This document shows positions 42,226 to 51,148 of a stretch of DNA of 62,029 nt, piece by piece. This stretch comes from CAZWRV01 sp964636325. Its GTDB lineage: Bacteria > Verrucomicrobiota > Lentisphaeria > Victivallales > GWF2-50-93. Within the stretch, counting starts at the first letter, position 1; each line of letters begins with the position of its first letter. Below the pieces are notes generated by a model. It saw only the letters and a program-made list of their open reading frames with translations, had not been told where the DNA came from and ran no database searches. The DNA lies in assembly GCA_964636325.1 (NCBI GenBank), contig CAZWRV010000035.1:1-62029 (forward strand), given 5' to 3'. Position numbers and translations under genes: made by a program.

Positions 42226-43356
42226 TCACTTGGGATACTCTAGTATGCAGCATTTAGCGCCGCAATCCGGACACTCGTCGGAATATGATCCCGCGAAACT
42301 GCCCTTGGGATCAGAGACATGGACGGAATAGACCACCGCCATTCCTTCATCGGTAAAACAGATGGAAGGGTAAATGCACTGGCGGTCTTTCAGCCAGACG
42401 CCGCTTTCGTCCACCAGCACAGGCCCACTCCAAGTGCGGCCGCCGGCGGCGGAGACGCTGTAGCAGAGCGGCGTCCGGGGGAAGAAGGCGCCTGCATTGA
42501 GCGGCTTCGCGTGATTGTAGAAGACGATCAGGCGTCCATCGGGCAAGGTCTTGAGCGTGAGCGACGAGCAGGCGGCGGTTTGCGTTGTCGGCTCAGGAGT
42601 GCTCCAGGTGCCTCCGCCGTCATCGGACCATGACGCATAGTTGCAGCCGCTGCCGGTCCGGGCGAGCATAAGCAGGCGTCCGTTGTCGACTTCCGCCACG
42701 CACGGCTCGGCCATGCCGCGGTCGTCTGCGAGATCCGCAGGCTTCGACGAGCGGCGCCATGTTTCTCCCGCGTCGTCGCTGAAGAAGCAGAGCCCGAGAT
42801 TCCTGTCGCCCTCGTAGGTGCCCATGCCCTGCGGCATGTGGGAGACCGGCACCACCAGACGGCCGCTCTTCATCTGGATCATGCGGTCGTTCATCACGTA
42901 CCAGACCCCCTCGGGCTCGCCGATGCTGCGCGCTGGTGTCCAGGTTTGGCCGTCGTCCGCCGAGAAGCTGATCACCGGCAGCCCGCCGCCGTGCAGCCCC
43001 TCGACGTGCCTGTGTGCGAGGAATGCGAGGCGTCCGTCCTGCAGGCGCAGGAAGGTGATGCCGCCGTCGCTTATCATGCCTGAAAGTTTCCACTCCGTCT
43101 TCATCCGGCCTTGCTCCTGCCAGGTCCGGCCTCCGTCGGTGCTGCGGTAGAACATGGGCACGGGGTATTTCGCGGCCAACTGCTCGAAGTTCGTGGGCGG
43201 CCGGCCCCAGGGCGCGGCCATCAGGATGTCTCCGTTTTCCAGCCGGAATGTCCCAGGCCCGATGAACGAGCGTTGTTCTGTGTGGCGGATGAAAATTTTG
43301 GGCTCGGCGATATACTTGGCACGCTTGAATACGGCAGTCGATGTGGTGTTGTCCAT
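42226..43356 (-). CDS. BNR-repeat exo-alpha-sialidase-like protein
   Basis: The 376-aa beta-propeller has five Asp-box-like repeats (STDGGRTW, SADDGQTW, SDDAGETW, SDDGGGTW, SAAGGRTW), plus FIGPGTFRLENGDIL and GVWYVMNDRMIQ. This is the sialidase/neuraminidase-like BNR fold. No signal peptide is visible, so it may act in the cytoplasm. The arginine triad cannot be assigned safely, and some relatives are not sialidases. AAGGAC precedes the ATG. Confidence 0.8.
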   Translation of the reverse strand: MDNTTSTAVFKRAKYIAEPKIFIRHTEQRSFIGPGTFRLENGDILMAAPWGRPPTNFEQLAAKYPVPMFYRSTDGGRTWQEQGRMKTEWKLSGMISDGGITFLRLQDGRLAFLAHRHVEGLHGGGLPVISFSADDGQTWTPARSIGEPEGVWYVMNDRMIQMKSGRLVVPVSHMPQGMGTYEGDRNLGLCFFSDDAGETWRRSSKPADLADDRGMAEPCVAEVDNGRLLMLARTGSGCNYASWSDDGGGTWSTPEPTTQTAACSSLTLKTLPDGRLIVFYNHAKPLNAGAFFPRTPLCYSVSAAGGRTWSGPVLVDESGVWLKDRQCIYPSICFTDEGMAVVYSVHVSDPKGSFAGSYSDECPDCGAKCCILEYPK

Positions 43357-43399
43357 GTTTAGTCCTTTATAAAACTATCCGTAATCATCTTGTTTATTA

Positions 43400-43555
43400 T
43401 GCACGTTTATAAATCCGAAGCACGAATATCGAAATCCGAAACAAACTCGAATTATAAGGAAAACTTTTTAAAACAATGTTCGAAAAATTTAAATTTCTTT
43501 TAATTCCCATATTGTTTCGAATTTCGGATTTCGAATTTCGAATTTGGCTGCGGCG
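43400..43555. repeat. Degenerate GAATTTCG/GAAATCCGAA repeat
   Basis: AT-rich near-repeats (TCCGAA, TCGAAATCC, then GAATTTCGGATTTCGAATTT) fill the gap between sialidase and GntR genes. Both orientations occur, so large imperfect hairpins can form. Confidence 0.6.
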
Positions 43556-43615
43556 AAGTTGCTCTAAGAATTATGCGAATTGTGATTTCTCTGCGCCAAA
43601 GCGTCATCGCGCTTT

Positions 43616-44338
43616 TCACTTGGCAAGCGCCTCCATTGAGCGGCTCAGCCTTTTCTGCGAAATTCGCAGATGCGGTATGCGTCTGCCTTTCCGCTCCTCG
43701 GGCTCGGCCTTGAAAATGCCAGAAGACATGGCTCTTGCGATGAGATCCTTCCCGTACATTATGTGCGAGCGCATGACGGCAGAAGCCTTCTCTGGATCGC
43801 CGGTTTCCAGCTCCTTGAGGAGCGTGACATGGCTTGCTCGGGTTCCGGCGCCGTCGAAGAATACGCCCGCAAGAAGCAGGTTGCGCCGGATGATCTTGTC
43901 GAAATTCCCCACGATGAACGAACTGTTTGTAAGAGACACGAGCTCGTGGTGGAATCTTGCGTCCGCGCGGATAAGCTCGCTCGCCGCGGAGGACGTCTTG
44001 TCGGCCTCTCGTGCGAGCTTCAGCAGCCTGGCCTTCTCACTTGCGACCGGGCCTCCGCAGAAAATCCTTGCGGCCTCGCACTCGATGGCGACGCGCATGA
44101 CGAGAACGCCCCAGGCGTCCTCCATCCGGATGTCCGGGACGCGCGTCCCTTTCCTCGGAATGGTCTCAAGGAGGCCTTCAAGCTCGAGCTGGCGGACGGC
44201 GCCGCCGACCGGAGATACGCTGACCTTCAGTTTCGAGGCGAGATCCCGCCAGTTCAAAACCTCGCCCGGCTTCAGCCTGCCGTCGAGTATCCTTTCTACG
44301 ATCCAGTCATATACCTTGTCCACGAGCTGCATATGCAA
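43616..44338 (-). CDS. GntR-family (FCD-type) transcriptional regulator
   Basis: The 240-aa protein has an N-terminal winged helix (YDWIVERILDGRLKPGEVLN, WRDLASKLKVSVSPVGGAVR, LLETIPRKGTRV) and an all-helical FCD-like effector domain with RADARFHHELV and ASAVMRSHIMYG metal-binding His. Such proteins answer to sugar acids and other carboxylates. It lies between the HpcH aldolase and the sialidase, all on the minus strand, and is the natural regulator of this block. The palindrome at 45366-45379 is a candidate site. Confidence 0.9.
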   Translation of the reverse strand: MHMQLVDKVYDWIVERILDGRLKPGEVLNWRDLASKLKVSVSPVGGAVRQLELEGLLETIPRKGTRVPDIRMEDAWGVLVMRVAIECEAARIFCGGPVASEKARLLKLAREADKTSSAASELIRADARFHHELVSLTNSSFIVGNFDKIIRRNLLLAGVFFDGAGTRASHVTLLKELETGDPEKASAVMRSHIMYGKDLIARAMSSGIFKAEPEERKGRRIPHLRISQKRLSRSMEALAK

Positions 44339-44345
44339 TATACAT

Positions 44346-44460
44346 GGAAAAAGTCGAATCTCGAAATCCGAACGCGGAAACTCGATTGATTCGAATGAAC
44401 CGACGGATTCGAGAGATTCGAGATGTTTTGAATTTGTGATTTTGATATTCGACGCTTGAA
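44346..44460. repeat. Degenerate TCGAATC/GATTCGA repeat
   Basis: Near-repeats GTCGAATCTCGAAATCC, GATTGATTCGAATG and GATTCGAGAGATTCGAGATG fill the space between the GntR and HpcH genes. Confidence 0.6.
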
Positions 44461-44479
44461 CGGCGCACTTCTCCGTCAG

Positions 44480-45295
44480 TCAGTATAAGTTTCCGGAAGG
44501 GCCGGAGAGGCCGGAGCCGCCCTTTATGCCTAGCGATTCGAACATTTTCCGAAGCGAGCCGAATCCGTCCCTGAGGATGGCGATGTCGCATCCCTGGCAT
44601 ATGAAGGTGCCGCCCATGTCCAGGACGCGGCGCGCCTGTTCGGCGTTGAACGTCAACGTTCCGAAGCGCTTTCCGGCGGCGAGCGCGTCGGCGCAGACCT
44701 TCTTCATGGCGGAACGGACAACGCCCGACTCGAACTGGCCCGGAATTCCTGAGAGCACAGAGAAGTCTCCCGGCCCGAAGAAGAGCCCGTCGATTCCTTC
44801 GACTTCCGCGATCGCCCTGGCTGTCTGCAGGGCGGACGGGGATTCTATCTGCGCGAAGATGAAGGTGTTCTCGTTTGCCGCCTTGATGTAGTCGGGCATG
44901 GTCATGAGTCCGTACGGGGCGTCGGCGTTGCCGCCGTCGACGCCGCGCTCGCCGAGCGGCGCGAACTTCGCCCACCGGACAAGCTCCCGCGCCTCCTCGG
45001 CGGTCTCGCATCGCGGATAGAGTATTCCCTGGGCGCCGGCCTCGAGCAGGCGGCCCATCCGCATGAATTCGCCCTTGGCCGGCCGCGCCATGACGTCCGC
45101 TCCGCCGCAGCGGGCCGCGCGCATCAGGTTCTCCGCGGTCTCGACGCTGCTGCCGTTGTGCTCCAGATCGAGCCACAGGCAGTCGATCCCCATCAGGGCG
45201 GCGATCTCAGCGGCCCTCGGATCGGCCAGCTTGACCAGCGAGCAGCTTGCCGCCCCGCCGCTTCGCCATTTCTCGATCACACTGCTTCTTCTCAT
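44480..45295 (-). CDS. HpcH/HpaI-family aldolase
   Basis: The 271-aa protein has the HpcH/HpaI barrel: LVKLADPRAAEIAALMGIDC, LWLDLEHNG, MARPAKGEF with the catalytic Arg, AQIESPSALQ with the metal-binding Glu and FFGPGDFSVLSG with the Asp. It should split a 2-keto-3-deoxy sugar acid to pyruvate or tartronate semialdehyde plus an aldehyde. AAGGAGG lies 8 bases before the ATG. The GntR regulator follows on the same strand. A 14-bp palindrome is upstream. Confidence 0.9.
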   Translation of the reverse strand: MRRSSVIEKWRSGGAASCSLVKLADPRAAEIAALMGIDCLWLDLEHNGSSVETAENLMRAARCGGADVMARPAKGEFMRMGRLLEAGAQGILYPRCETAEEARELVRWAKFAPLGERGVDGGNADAPYGLMTMPDYIKAANENTFIFAQIESPSALQTARAIAEVEGIDGLFFGPGDFSVLSGIPGQFESGVVRSAMKKVCADALAAGKRFGTLTFNAEQARRVLDMGGTFICQGCDIAILRDGFGSLRKMFESLGIKGGSGLSGPSGNLY

Positions 45296-45346
45296 CTGAA
45301 CATCCTCCTTGCGCCTCGCCGTCCGTCCCGCCGGTCCCGGCGATAT

Positions 45347-45379
45347 TGTTGCATCATATTAAGTCTGTGATGCATCACA
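45347..45379 (-). promoter_or_regulatory. Operator candidate upstream of the aldolase gene
   Basis: TGTGATGCATCACA (45366-45379) is a perfect 14-bp palindrome. A further half site TTGCATCA lies at 45348-45355. They sit 50-85 bases before the HpcH start codon, where a GntR-type regulator would bind. Confidence 0.5.
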
Positions 45380-45475
45380 ATATAAGCGCCGCGGCAGTGG
45401 ACGCAAGGGCCGGAATAATAAATTTTCGGGATTGGCGGCGTTCAGATCCGGGCATGGAATGCCCGGATCTGAAAC

Positions 45476-47596
45476 CTAGAACTGCCTCGTGCTCCGCTGG
45501 GAGATGCGTTCGAGGTCGGCGGAGGATATTTCCTGGTACCCGCAGGGCTCCATGCTGAAGGAGGCTCGTCCGCTGGAGAGCTTCGGGAGGGCCTTGCTGA
45601 ATCCGAACATCTCGGACAGGGGCACCTCGCATATCAGGTGCTTCATGCCTGCGATGTCGCTGAGCCCGTGGATGACTGCGCGGCGCGCCTGCAGGTATCC
45701 GCTGATGTCGCCGAGGACATTCTCGGGGCACATAATCTCGACCTTGACGATGGGCTCGAGTATGGCCGTTCCCTTGGCGATGGCCTTCTGGAGGCCATCT
45801 AGAACGGCGCCCGCCACCGCGCTTTCGGCTGTCTTATCGTCGGGCGATTTGATGTCCAGCACCGCCGCCCGGATATATATGAGGGGGTATCCCCAGTTGC
45901 CGCCGGTCCGGAGTCCGTTGCCGAGGGTTTCGAGCGCGGCGGCGAGCCAGGCCTTCGGGACCGCCGCCTTGTTGCGCAGGGACGCCGAAACTTCGATGCC
46001 GGACTCCAGCCTGGGCGCCGGTTCAAGCGAGAGCAGGACGTCCGCCGCCATAATCTGTTCGCCGATCGTGCGGTTGAAGCTTCCCAAAATCTCGGAAGGC
46101 GCGGTGATGGTCTCGCGGAAGGCGACCTGTGGGATTCCGAAGCGGACCTGCAGGTTGAACTCATTCATGATACGGTTGGAGTTGATCTCCAGATGCAGTT
46201 CGCCCATTCCTGAAAGAATGAGCTGGCCGGTCGACTCGTTCCTGGCCATGTTCAGGGTGGGATCCTCCCTGCAGAGGAGCTGGAGGCAGGTTTCGAGGCG
46301 CTCCTTGTCCTTGTTGGACTTCGGCTCCACGGCCATGGATATCACAGGCTCTGGGAAGCTGATCTTCTCGAGGAGCACGGGCCTGTTGACGGCGCAGAGT
46401 GTGTCGCCGGTGAACGTGTTGGCCGGCCCGATGATGCCGACTATATCACCTGCGCCGACCTCATCGACTGGCTCGACGTTCTTGGCGTAGAGCCTGAGGA
46501 GGCGCTTGATCCTGACCTTCTCGCCAGTCCTGGTGTTGAGGAGTGTGTCGTTGAGGCGGATGGTTCCGCTGTAGGTGCGCATATAGAGGAGATCGGCGCT
46601 TCCGCTGGCGATCACCTTGAAGACTAGTCCGCTGAATGCGGAGTCCCCGAGTCGCACTTCAACCTTGTCCTTGGTCTTGGGGTTGATCCCTTCGTAGACG
46701 CTCCTGTCCTCCGGACTGGGCAGATAGCTGCACACGGCGTCGATGACGGGCTGTATGCCGATGTTCCTCTTGGCCGATCCGCAGAAGACCGGTACAATTT
46801 TACCGGCGAGGGCAGCCCTGCGGATTTCGCCCTTGAGGAGATCCGCGGGGACATCCTTGTCCTCCAGGCGCAGTTCGAGCACCGGCTCGGAGAAGTTCGC
46901 GAGCTCGTCGAGCATTTGGATTCTTGCCCTTGCGGCCTCTTCCAGCAGGTCGCCCGGGATTTCCATGGCGGACATCCTCTCGCCGTTTTCCCCTTCGAAC
47001 AAGAGCGCCTTCATGGCGACGAGATCTATCACCCCCTTTAGCTCCGACTCCATACCGACGGGCATCTGGAGCGGCAGCGCGGCGGCTGACTTGAACTTGT
47101 CGCGGATTTCGCCCAGGACGCGTGTGAAGGAGGCGCCCGTGCGATCGAGCTTGTTGACGAATGCGATCTTCGCGACCTTGTAGGCGTCGGACTGGCGCCA
47201 GACCTTCTCGCTCTGCGCCTGGACGCCCTCGACCCCGCTGAAGACGACGATTGCGCCGTCGATGACGCGCAGCGAGCGTTCGACTTCGGCGGTGAAGTCT
47301 ATGTGCCCCGGTGTGTCGATCAGATGGAGCAGGTGCGGTGTTCCGCCGCAGGACGGAGTCCATTCGAGAGTAGCCGCGGCGGATACTATCGTGATGCCGC
47401 GGCTTCTCTCCTCGTCGAGGTAGTCCATCACAGTATTGCCGCTGTCCACCTCGCCAATGCGGTAGTTTTTGCCGGAATAGAAGAGGAAATGTTCGGTGAG
47501 GGTCGTCTTGCCGGCATCTATGTGGGCGATTATGCTGATATTCCTGATCTGCCTGAAGCGCGAGGAATAACTGCCGTCTGGACTCTTGCTGCTCAT
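45476..47596 (-). CDS. Elongation factor G paralogue
   Basis: The 706-aa protein has all the GTPase motifs: AHIDAGKTTLTEH (G1), RGITIVSAAATLEW (G2), DTPGHIDFTAEVERSL (G3) and NKLDRTGA (G4). Domains II-V follow; the C-terminus has GYQEISSADLE. The divergence from canonical FusA (short switch region, SSKSPDGSYSSR N-terminus) suggests an EF-G2-type paralogue that may act in ribosome recycling or in slow conditions. It is followed 16 bases after its start side by the zinc-ribbon gene on the same strand. Whether it is the only EF-G of the cell cannot be told here. Confidence 0.9.
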   Translation of the reverse strand: MSSKSPDGSYSSRFRQIRNISIIAHIDAGKTTLTEHFLFYSGKNYRIGEVDSGNTVMDYLDEERSRGITIVSAAATLEWTPSCGGTPHLLHLIDTPGHIDFTAEVERSLRVIDGAIVVFSGVEGVQAQSEKVWRQSDAYKVAKIAFVNKLDRTGASFTRVLGEIRDKFKSAAALPLQMPVGMESELKGVIDLVAMKALLFEGENGERMSAMEIPGDLLEEAARARIQMLDELANFSEPVLELRLEDKDVPADLLKGEIRRAALAGKIVPVFCGSAKRNIGIQPVIDAVCSYLPSPEDRSVYEGINPKTKDKVEVRLGDSAFSGLVFKVIASGSADLLYMRTYSGTIRLNDTLLNTRTGEKVRIKRLLRLYAKNVEPVDEVGAGDIVGIIGPANTFTGDTLCAVNRPVLLEKISFPEPVISMAVEPKSNKDKERLETCLQLLCREDPTLNMARNESTGQLILSGMGELHLEINSNRIMNEFNLQVRFGIPQVAFRETITAPSEILGSFNRTIGEQIMAADVLLSLEPAPRLESGIEVSASLRNKAAVPKAWLAAALETLGNGLRTGGNWGYPLIYIRAAVLDIKSPDDKTAESAVAGAVLDGLQKAIAKGTAILEPIVKVEIMCPENVLGDISGYLQARRAVIHGLSDIAGMKHLICEVPLSEMFGFSKALPKLSSGRASFSMEPCGYQEISSADLERISQRSTRQF

Positions 47597-47612
47597 CGAG
47601 ATGGGCCTGCGC

Positions 47613-48473
47613 TCAGGGCTTGGCCTCGTATCTGTTCTTGCCGACCAGGCTTATGGCCCTCTGGGTCGTCAGGACGACCGCGCGCTTCGCGTCCTGGTTG
47701 AGCAATGCGAAGGCGACGCCGAATGTGCCGGCGAACGCAAGAACCGCGAATATTATTCCGATGCCCTTGATGACAGCGGCGAAGGAAAGTATGGCCGGAA
47801 GCGATATGAGCAGCGCCTTGACGAAGATGTTCAGCTTGTTTTCCGCCACCGCGACGACGGTCTCGTCCTTTGATATCTTCACTGCTTCGCTTATCCACTG
47901 CGGGAGCTGGACTGGCGTAGCTGGCGGGGCGATGGCCGTGGCGGTCTGGGACATTTCATCGCCGGCCTGCGGCTGCGGCGCGGGCGGAGGCGGAGGTGCC
48001 GTAGCGGCGCCGGGAACTTTGAACTGGGCGGGCTTCTTCATTGAAGGCGCTGTCTTGCCGGCCGGAGCAGAAGCGGCCTGAGGCGGCGGGGGAGGAGGCG
48101 CAACTTTCTGCATTGCCGGCGGCGGAGGCGGCGCGGCCGGCTTCTGCGCGCCGGGAGCCGGAAGAGGTCCTCCGCGCGGCGGAGGCGGCGCCTTCGTCCC
48201 GAACTCGAAGCTTTCCTTGAGCGTCGGAATCATGCCGATTCCTGTCCTGGAAAGCTTAACTGTGTTGGTCGTATCTACATTTTCCGTTTCGGCGATGACG
48301 GAACCCTTTATCGCGCCGGTCTCCGTCTTGTCGAGCTGCTTGCTTCCCTCTGGGAATGGGATTTCGAACACGGAGTTACACTCGGAGCACTCCGCCAGTT
48401 CGCCACAAAGGTCGCCTGGAACTGAAAAAACCACTGAACAATTTGGGCAAGAGACTTCGATTTCGTCGGGCAT
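47613..48473 (-). CDS. Zinc-ribbon, proline-rich membrane protein
   Basis: The 286-aa protein starts with an MJ0042-type zinc ribbon (CPNC...CSEC), then a conserved NTVKLSRTGIGMIPTLKESF module. A long Pro/Ala linker with poly-Pro runs follows, then two predicted membrane helices (LLISLPAILSFAAVI, GIGIIFAVLAFAGTFGVAFA). The C-terminal VVLTTQRAISLVGKNRY resembles the PH-like bPH2 ending. It may sense or anchor something at the membrane. A shorter paralogue lies 130 bases upstream. The EF-G paralogue follows 16 bases on. No function is known. Confidence 0.72.
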   Translation of the reverse strand: MPDEIEVSCPNCSVVFSVPGDLCGELAECSECNSVFEIPFPEGSKQLDKTETGAIKGSVIAETENVDTTNTVKLSRTGIGMIPTLKESFEFGTKAPPPPRGGPLPAPGAQKPAAPPPPPAMQKVAPPPPPPQAASAPAGKTAPSMKKPAQFKVPGAATAPPPPPAPQPQAGDEMSQTATAIAPPATPVQLPQWISEAVKISKDETVVAVAENKLNIFVKALLISLPAILSFAAVIKGIGIIFAVLAFAGTFGVAFALLNQDAKRAVVLTTQRAISLVGKNRYEAKP

Positions 48474-48559
48474 ATTGGAAAACCTAATTATAATTTAATT
48501 GGTTTGGGCTCAGCTCCAGCAGCAAACACCTGAGGGATCAGGGGCCGCATGTATCATAG

Positions 48560-48600
48560 GTACGAATTCAGCAAACTACGCTCTTTTGCTGAATTCATAC
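48560..48600. repeat. Hairpin repeat family C, copy 2
   Basis: GTACGAATTCAGCAAA (48560-48575) faces TTTGCTGAATTCATAC (48585-48600), a 16-bp stem with one mismatch. It ends 1 base before the 3' end of the short zinc-ribbon gene on the minus strand. Confidence 0.85.
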
Positions 48601-48601
48601 T

Positions 48602-48907
48602 TCATGGCTCCTTTTTCGGAGGGATGGACTTGGTTCCTATCTCGAAACTGTTCTTGAGCGCGGGAATCATTCCTATTGTCGTCCTTGAGAGCTTCACGGT
48701 GCTGTGGCTGTCCACGCCCTGGTTCTCAGCCCCCATAGCCTTAAATGTGCCTGTTTCGGTGACTTCATAGCTCTCAGCCTCACCCGGCTTCGGAATCTCG
48801 AACACAAATTCGCATTCGGAACATTCCGCGAGTTCGCCGCCGAGTTCAGTGGGGACGGCAAAGACTACTCCGCATTTAGGACATGATACTTTAAACTCTT
48901 TTGCCAT
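48602..48907 (-). CDS. Short zinc-ribbon protein, paralogue of the next gene
   Basis: The 101-aa protein holds only the first two modules of its neighbour: a zinc ribbon (CPKC...CSEC) and STVKLSRTTIGMIPALKNSF, ending in a basic KSIPPKKEP. It has no linker or membrane helices. The two genes are tandem paralogues separated by a family-C hairpin. It may compete with or partner the longer protein. No family function is known. Confidence 0.75.
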   Translation of the reverse strand: MAKEFKVSCPKCGVVFAVPTELGGELAECSECEFVFEIPKPGEAESYEVTETGTFKAMGAENQGVDSHSTVKLSRTTIGMIPALKNSFEIGTKSIPPKKEP

Positions 48908-48989
48908 AAATTAAAGCCGTTCCAGCAAATTATTTAATCTTTTGTATCAGATTGTAATTCTTTAAATTTCGAATATAATCTGTGGCAGT

Positions 48990-50018
48990 TCATTTTTCCA
49001 GCGGCTTGAAGCCTTCCGCCTCCAAGCAGAGGAAGAATTCCTCCGAATTCGAGAAGATGTGGCCTTTTTCGATGTAGCTGTCGGTGGTGAACGGACTGAG
49101 GACTGCTGATGGGAAAATCATGTAGCGTCTTTTCAGGTAGTCGCGCGCGTGGCCGAGTTCGTCCATCATCCCGGTGGAGAGCGGGGGCCTGGAGCAGTAG
49201 GGATGTATCGCGACGACCGCGTCCACCTTTCCGACGAACCAGTGCAGATCCCGGTGGACGGTGTAAGCGTACGTGGCCTCCTTGTCCTCCACGGTCTCGT
49301 AGTTGAAGTCTATCTCTATCGCCTTTGGGTCTAGCACGAGGCCGTATTTCGAAAGTCTTCGGGTGACGTTGTCTATTTCGTTTCTGGCGTCCTTGTCGCC
49401 GTGCGTCATGCAGTAGGATACGTAGAAAGAAGGCACCTGGGAATATTTGACGAGCTTGTAGAGGGACTTCGGATCCTGGCCGGTGGGTATGACGTAGTGC
49501 CGGACCCCGAGGAACTCCGCCCAGTCCTCGGCGACGCTGACCTCCTCGTTCATCCAGCTCAGTATCTCGCGTATCGTGTGCTTCTGATCCTTGATCCTCT
49601 GGAGGAACTTGCTTCCCTTGTCGACATGGTCGAAGCGCTTGCGGATCAGCCATTCGGCGTCGATGAGCGTGACGATGAGGTCGGGCCGGATGAATTCGGC
49701 TATCTCCTTGTGGTCCTTGAGCTTGACATTGATCTTGTTCCATTCGATCGTGGACGGCACGCGAATGATGGCGTTCCGGCTGCCTTCCTTCTCGAGCCTG
49801 TAGCCGATCTTGCGGTACTCCCTCTCCCTTATCACCTCGAAAAGGTAGTTCGTCGTCCCCAGGAGCATGTCCAGTTTCTTGTTGCCGGTGCGCTCCATCT
49901 CCTCGACGAGGTCGAAGAAATCTATTTTCACGCCGTCCTGCTGGCCGATCTCGATCACCTTGCGCAGGAACTTCTTGTCGTCGAGCCCGGCTATTATTCC
50001 GTTGACGAGTATTTTCAT
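48990..50018 (-). CDS. Unknown protein with degenerate P-loop kinase-like fold
   Basis: The protein has 342 aa and starts at ATG 50018. The first half follows the plan of archaeal-type adenylate kinases (MKILVNGIIAGLDDKKFLRK, then RNAIIRVPSTIEWNKI and RPDLIVTLIDAEWLIRKRF), but the usual G-x4-GK is replaced by GLDDKKF, so nucleotide phosphorylation is doubtful. The second half ends VDAVVAIHPYCSRP and STGMMDELGHARDYLKRR, reminiscent of nucleoside deoxyribosyltransferase-like folds. The combination is unfamiliar. It is divergent from nth across about 150 bases. Confidence 0.55.
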   Translation of the reverse strand: MKILVNGIIAGLDDKKFLRKVIEIGQQDGVKIDFFDLVEEMERTGNKKLDMLLGTTNYLFEVIREREYRKIGYRLEKEGSRNAIIRVPSTIEWNKINVKLKDHKEIAEFIRPDLIVTLIDAEWLIRKRFDHVDKGSKFLQRIKDQKHTIREILSWMNEEVSVAEDWAEFLGVRHYVIPTGQDPKSLYKLVKYSQVPSFYVSYCMTHGDKDARNEIDNVTRRLSKYGLVLDPKAIEIDFNYETVEDKEATYAYTVHRDLHWFVGKVDAVVAIHPYCSRPPLSTGMMDELGHARDYLKRRYMIFPSAVLSPFTTDSYIEKGHIFSNSEEFFLCLEAEGFKPLEK

Positions 50019-50166
50019 GCTAAACCGGCGGTGGAGGCCTTGAAATATGGCCGTATAAGATATTGTTATCAACCGCGACAGGGACAGATCAAAATTATTT
50101 GCCGGACCGGTTTTTTCAAGGCGGTCCGCGGACAAAATTCGTCCAATAAACACCCGAGGCCGTACC

Positions 50167-50910
50167 ATGACAAAGACGCATCTTGGCAGGAAGCTTTTTG
50201 GTATCTACAAGATACTCCGAAAGGTATACGGGGTGCAGAGGTGCTTCCTGAAGCACGAGGACCCCCTCGAGCTGCTTGTGTCGGCCGTTCTTTCTGCCCA
50301 GTGCACCGACGCGAAGGTCAACTCCGTCACGCCGGGGCTTTTCAAGAGATATCCCGACGTCCGATCGTTCGCCTCCGCGGACATCAAGGAGCTCGAGTCG
50401 GCCATAAAGCCCTGCGGCCTCTACCACGCCAAGGCGAAGAACATAATCGGAGCGTGCAAGCTGCTGCTCTCAAGGTTCGGCGGCAAGGTGCCGGATAAGA
50501 TGGAGGATCTGACGTCCCTTCCGGGGATCGGCAGGAAGACGGCCAACGTCGTCCTCGGCCACGCCTTCGGCATCCCCGGCTTCCCCGTCGACACCCATGT
50601 CAACAGGCTCCTCAACAGGATAGGAGTTGCCAAGACCGAAGACCCAGTCAAGATAGAATTGATCGTCAATGCAAACCTGCCCGCCAAATACTGGTCCGAG
50701 TTCTCGCTGCTGCTCATCCAGCACGGCAGGAACCGCTGCCGGTCGCAGAGGCCGGACTGCCCGAACTGCGAGATCCGCGGGCTCTGCCGGAAGATAATCC
50801 GGCGAGGTGAATGCAAAACCAAGTTTTGCCGCGTAAGGTCGGGTTCCGCATCTAACGCGGTCACGCGACATCCAAGGTGTCGGGTGTCAGGTGTCAGTAT
50901 ACTGCGTTAG
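50167..50910 (+). CDS. nth: Endonuclease III
   Basis: The 247-aa base-excision glycosylase has the helix-hairpin-helix LTSLPGIGRKTANVVLG with the catalytic Lys near residue 121 and VDTHVNRL with the catalytic Asp. The 4Fe-4S Cys set is C-x6-C-x2-C-x5-C (RCRSQRPDCPNCEIRGLC). It removes oxidised pyrimidines from DNA. GAGG lies 8 bases before the ATG. The last 30 or so residues come from degenerate repeat DNA and are unlikely to be functional; homology ends near residue 212. Confidence 0.94.
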   Translation: MTKTHLGRKLFGIYKILRKVYGVQRCFLKHEDPLELLVSAVLSAQCTDAKVNSVTPGLFKRYPDVRSFASADIKELESAIKPCGLYHAKAKNIIGACKLLLSRFGGKVPDKMEDLTSLPGIGRKTANVVLGHAFGIPGFPVDTHVNRLLNRIGVAKTEDPVKIELIVNANLPAKYWSEFSLLLIQHGRNRCRSQRPDCPNCEIRGLCRKIIRRGECKTKFCRVRSGSASNAVTRHPRCRVSGVSILR

Positions 50911-51005
50911 CCTGCAATCTTAAGTTCTGAATCGGGATCGGTATCGGAATCGGTATCGAGAGTCAAACAAATCGATTCCGATTCCGACCCCGACGGCGAT
51001 CTTAA
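50870..51005. repeat. Degenerate GGTGTCGGG and ATCGGTATCGG repeats
   Basis: GGTGTCGGGTGTCAGG overlaps the 3' end of nth. Then ATCGGTATCGGAATCGG-type repeats are mirrored by TCGATTCCGATTCCGACC, forming a long imperfect hairpin between convergent genes. It may act as a bidirectional stop. Confidence 0.6.
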
Positions 51006-51148
51006 ATTCTCAACCTAAACGAGAAAATATGAAAACATCGAGAAATACCGCCCTCCGGAAGGTATTTCAGTTCATATTTCCGGTGCCCCGCCCTGAAACG
51101 CCACATGGGCGCTTCCCAACCGTTTTTAAGCTTTTCACTGTGGCCGGG

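Noticed and set aside
50810..50910. Functional C-terminal extension of endonuclease III
   Set aside because: Homology ends near residue 212, and the tail is translated from the same degenerate repeat seen in gaps.
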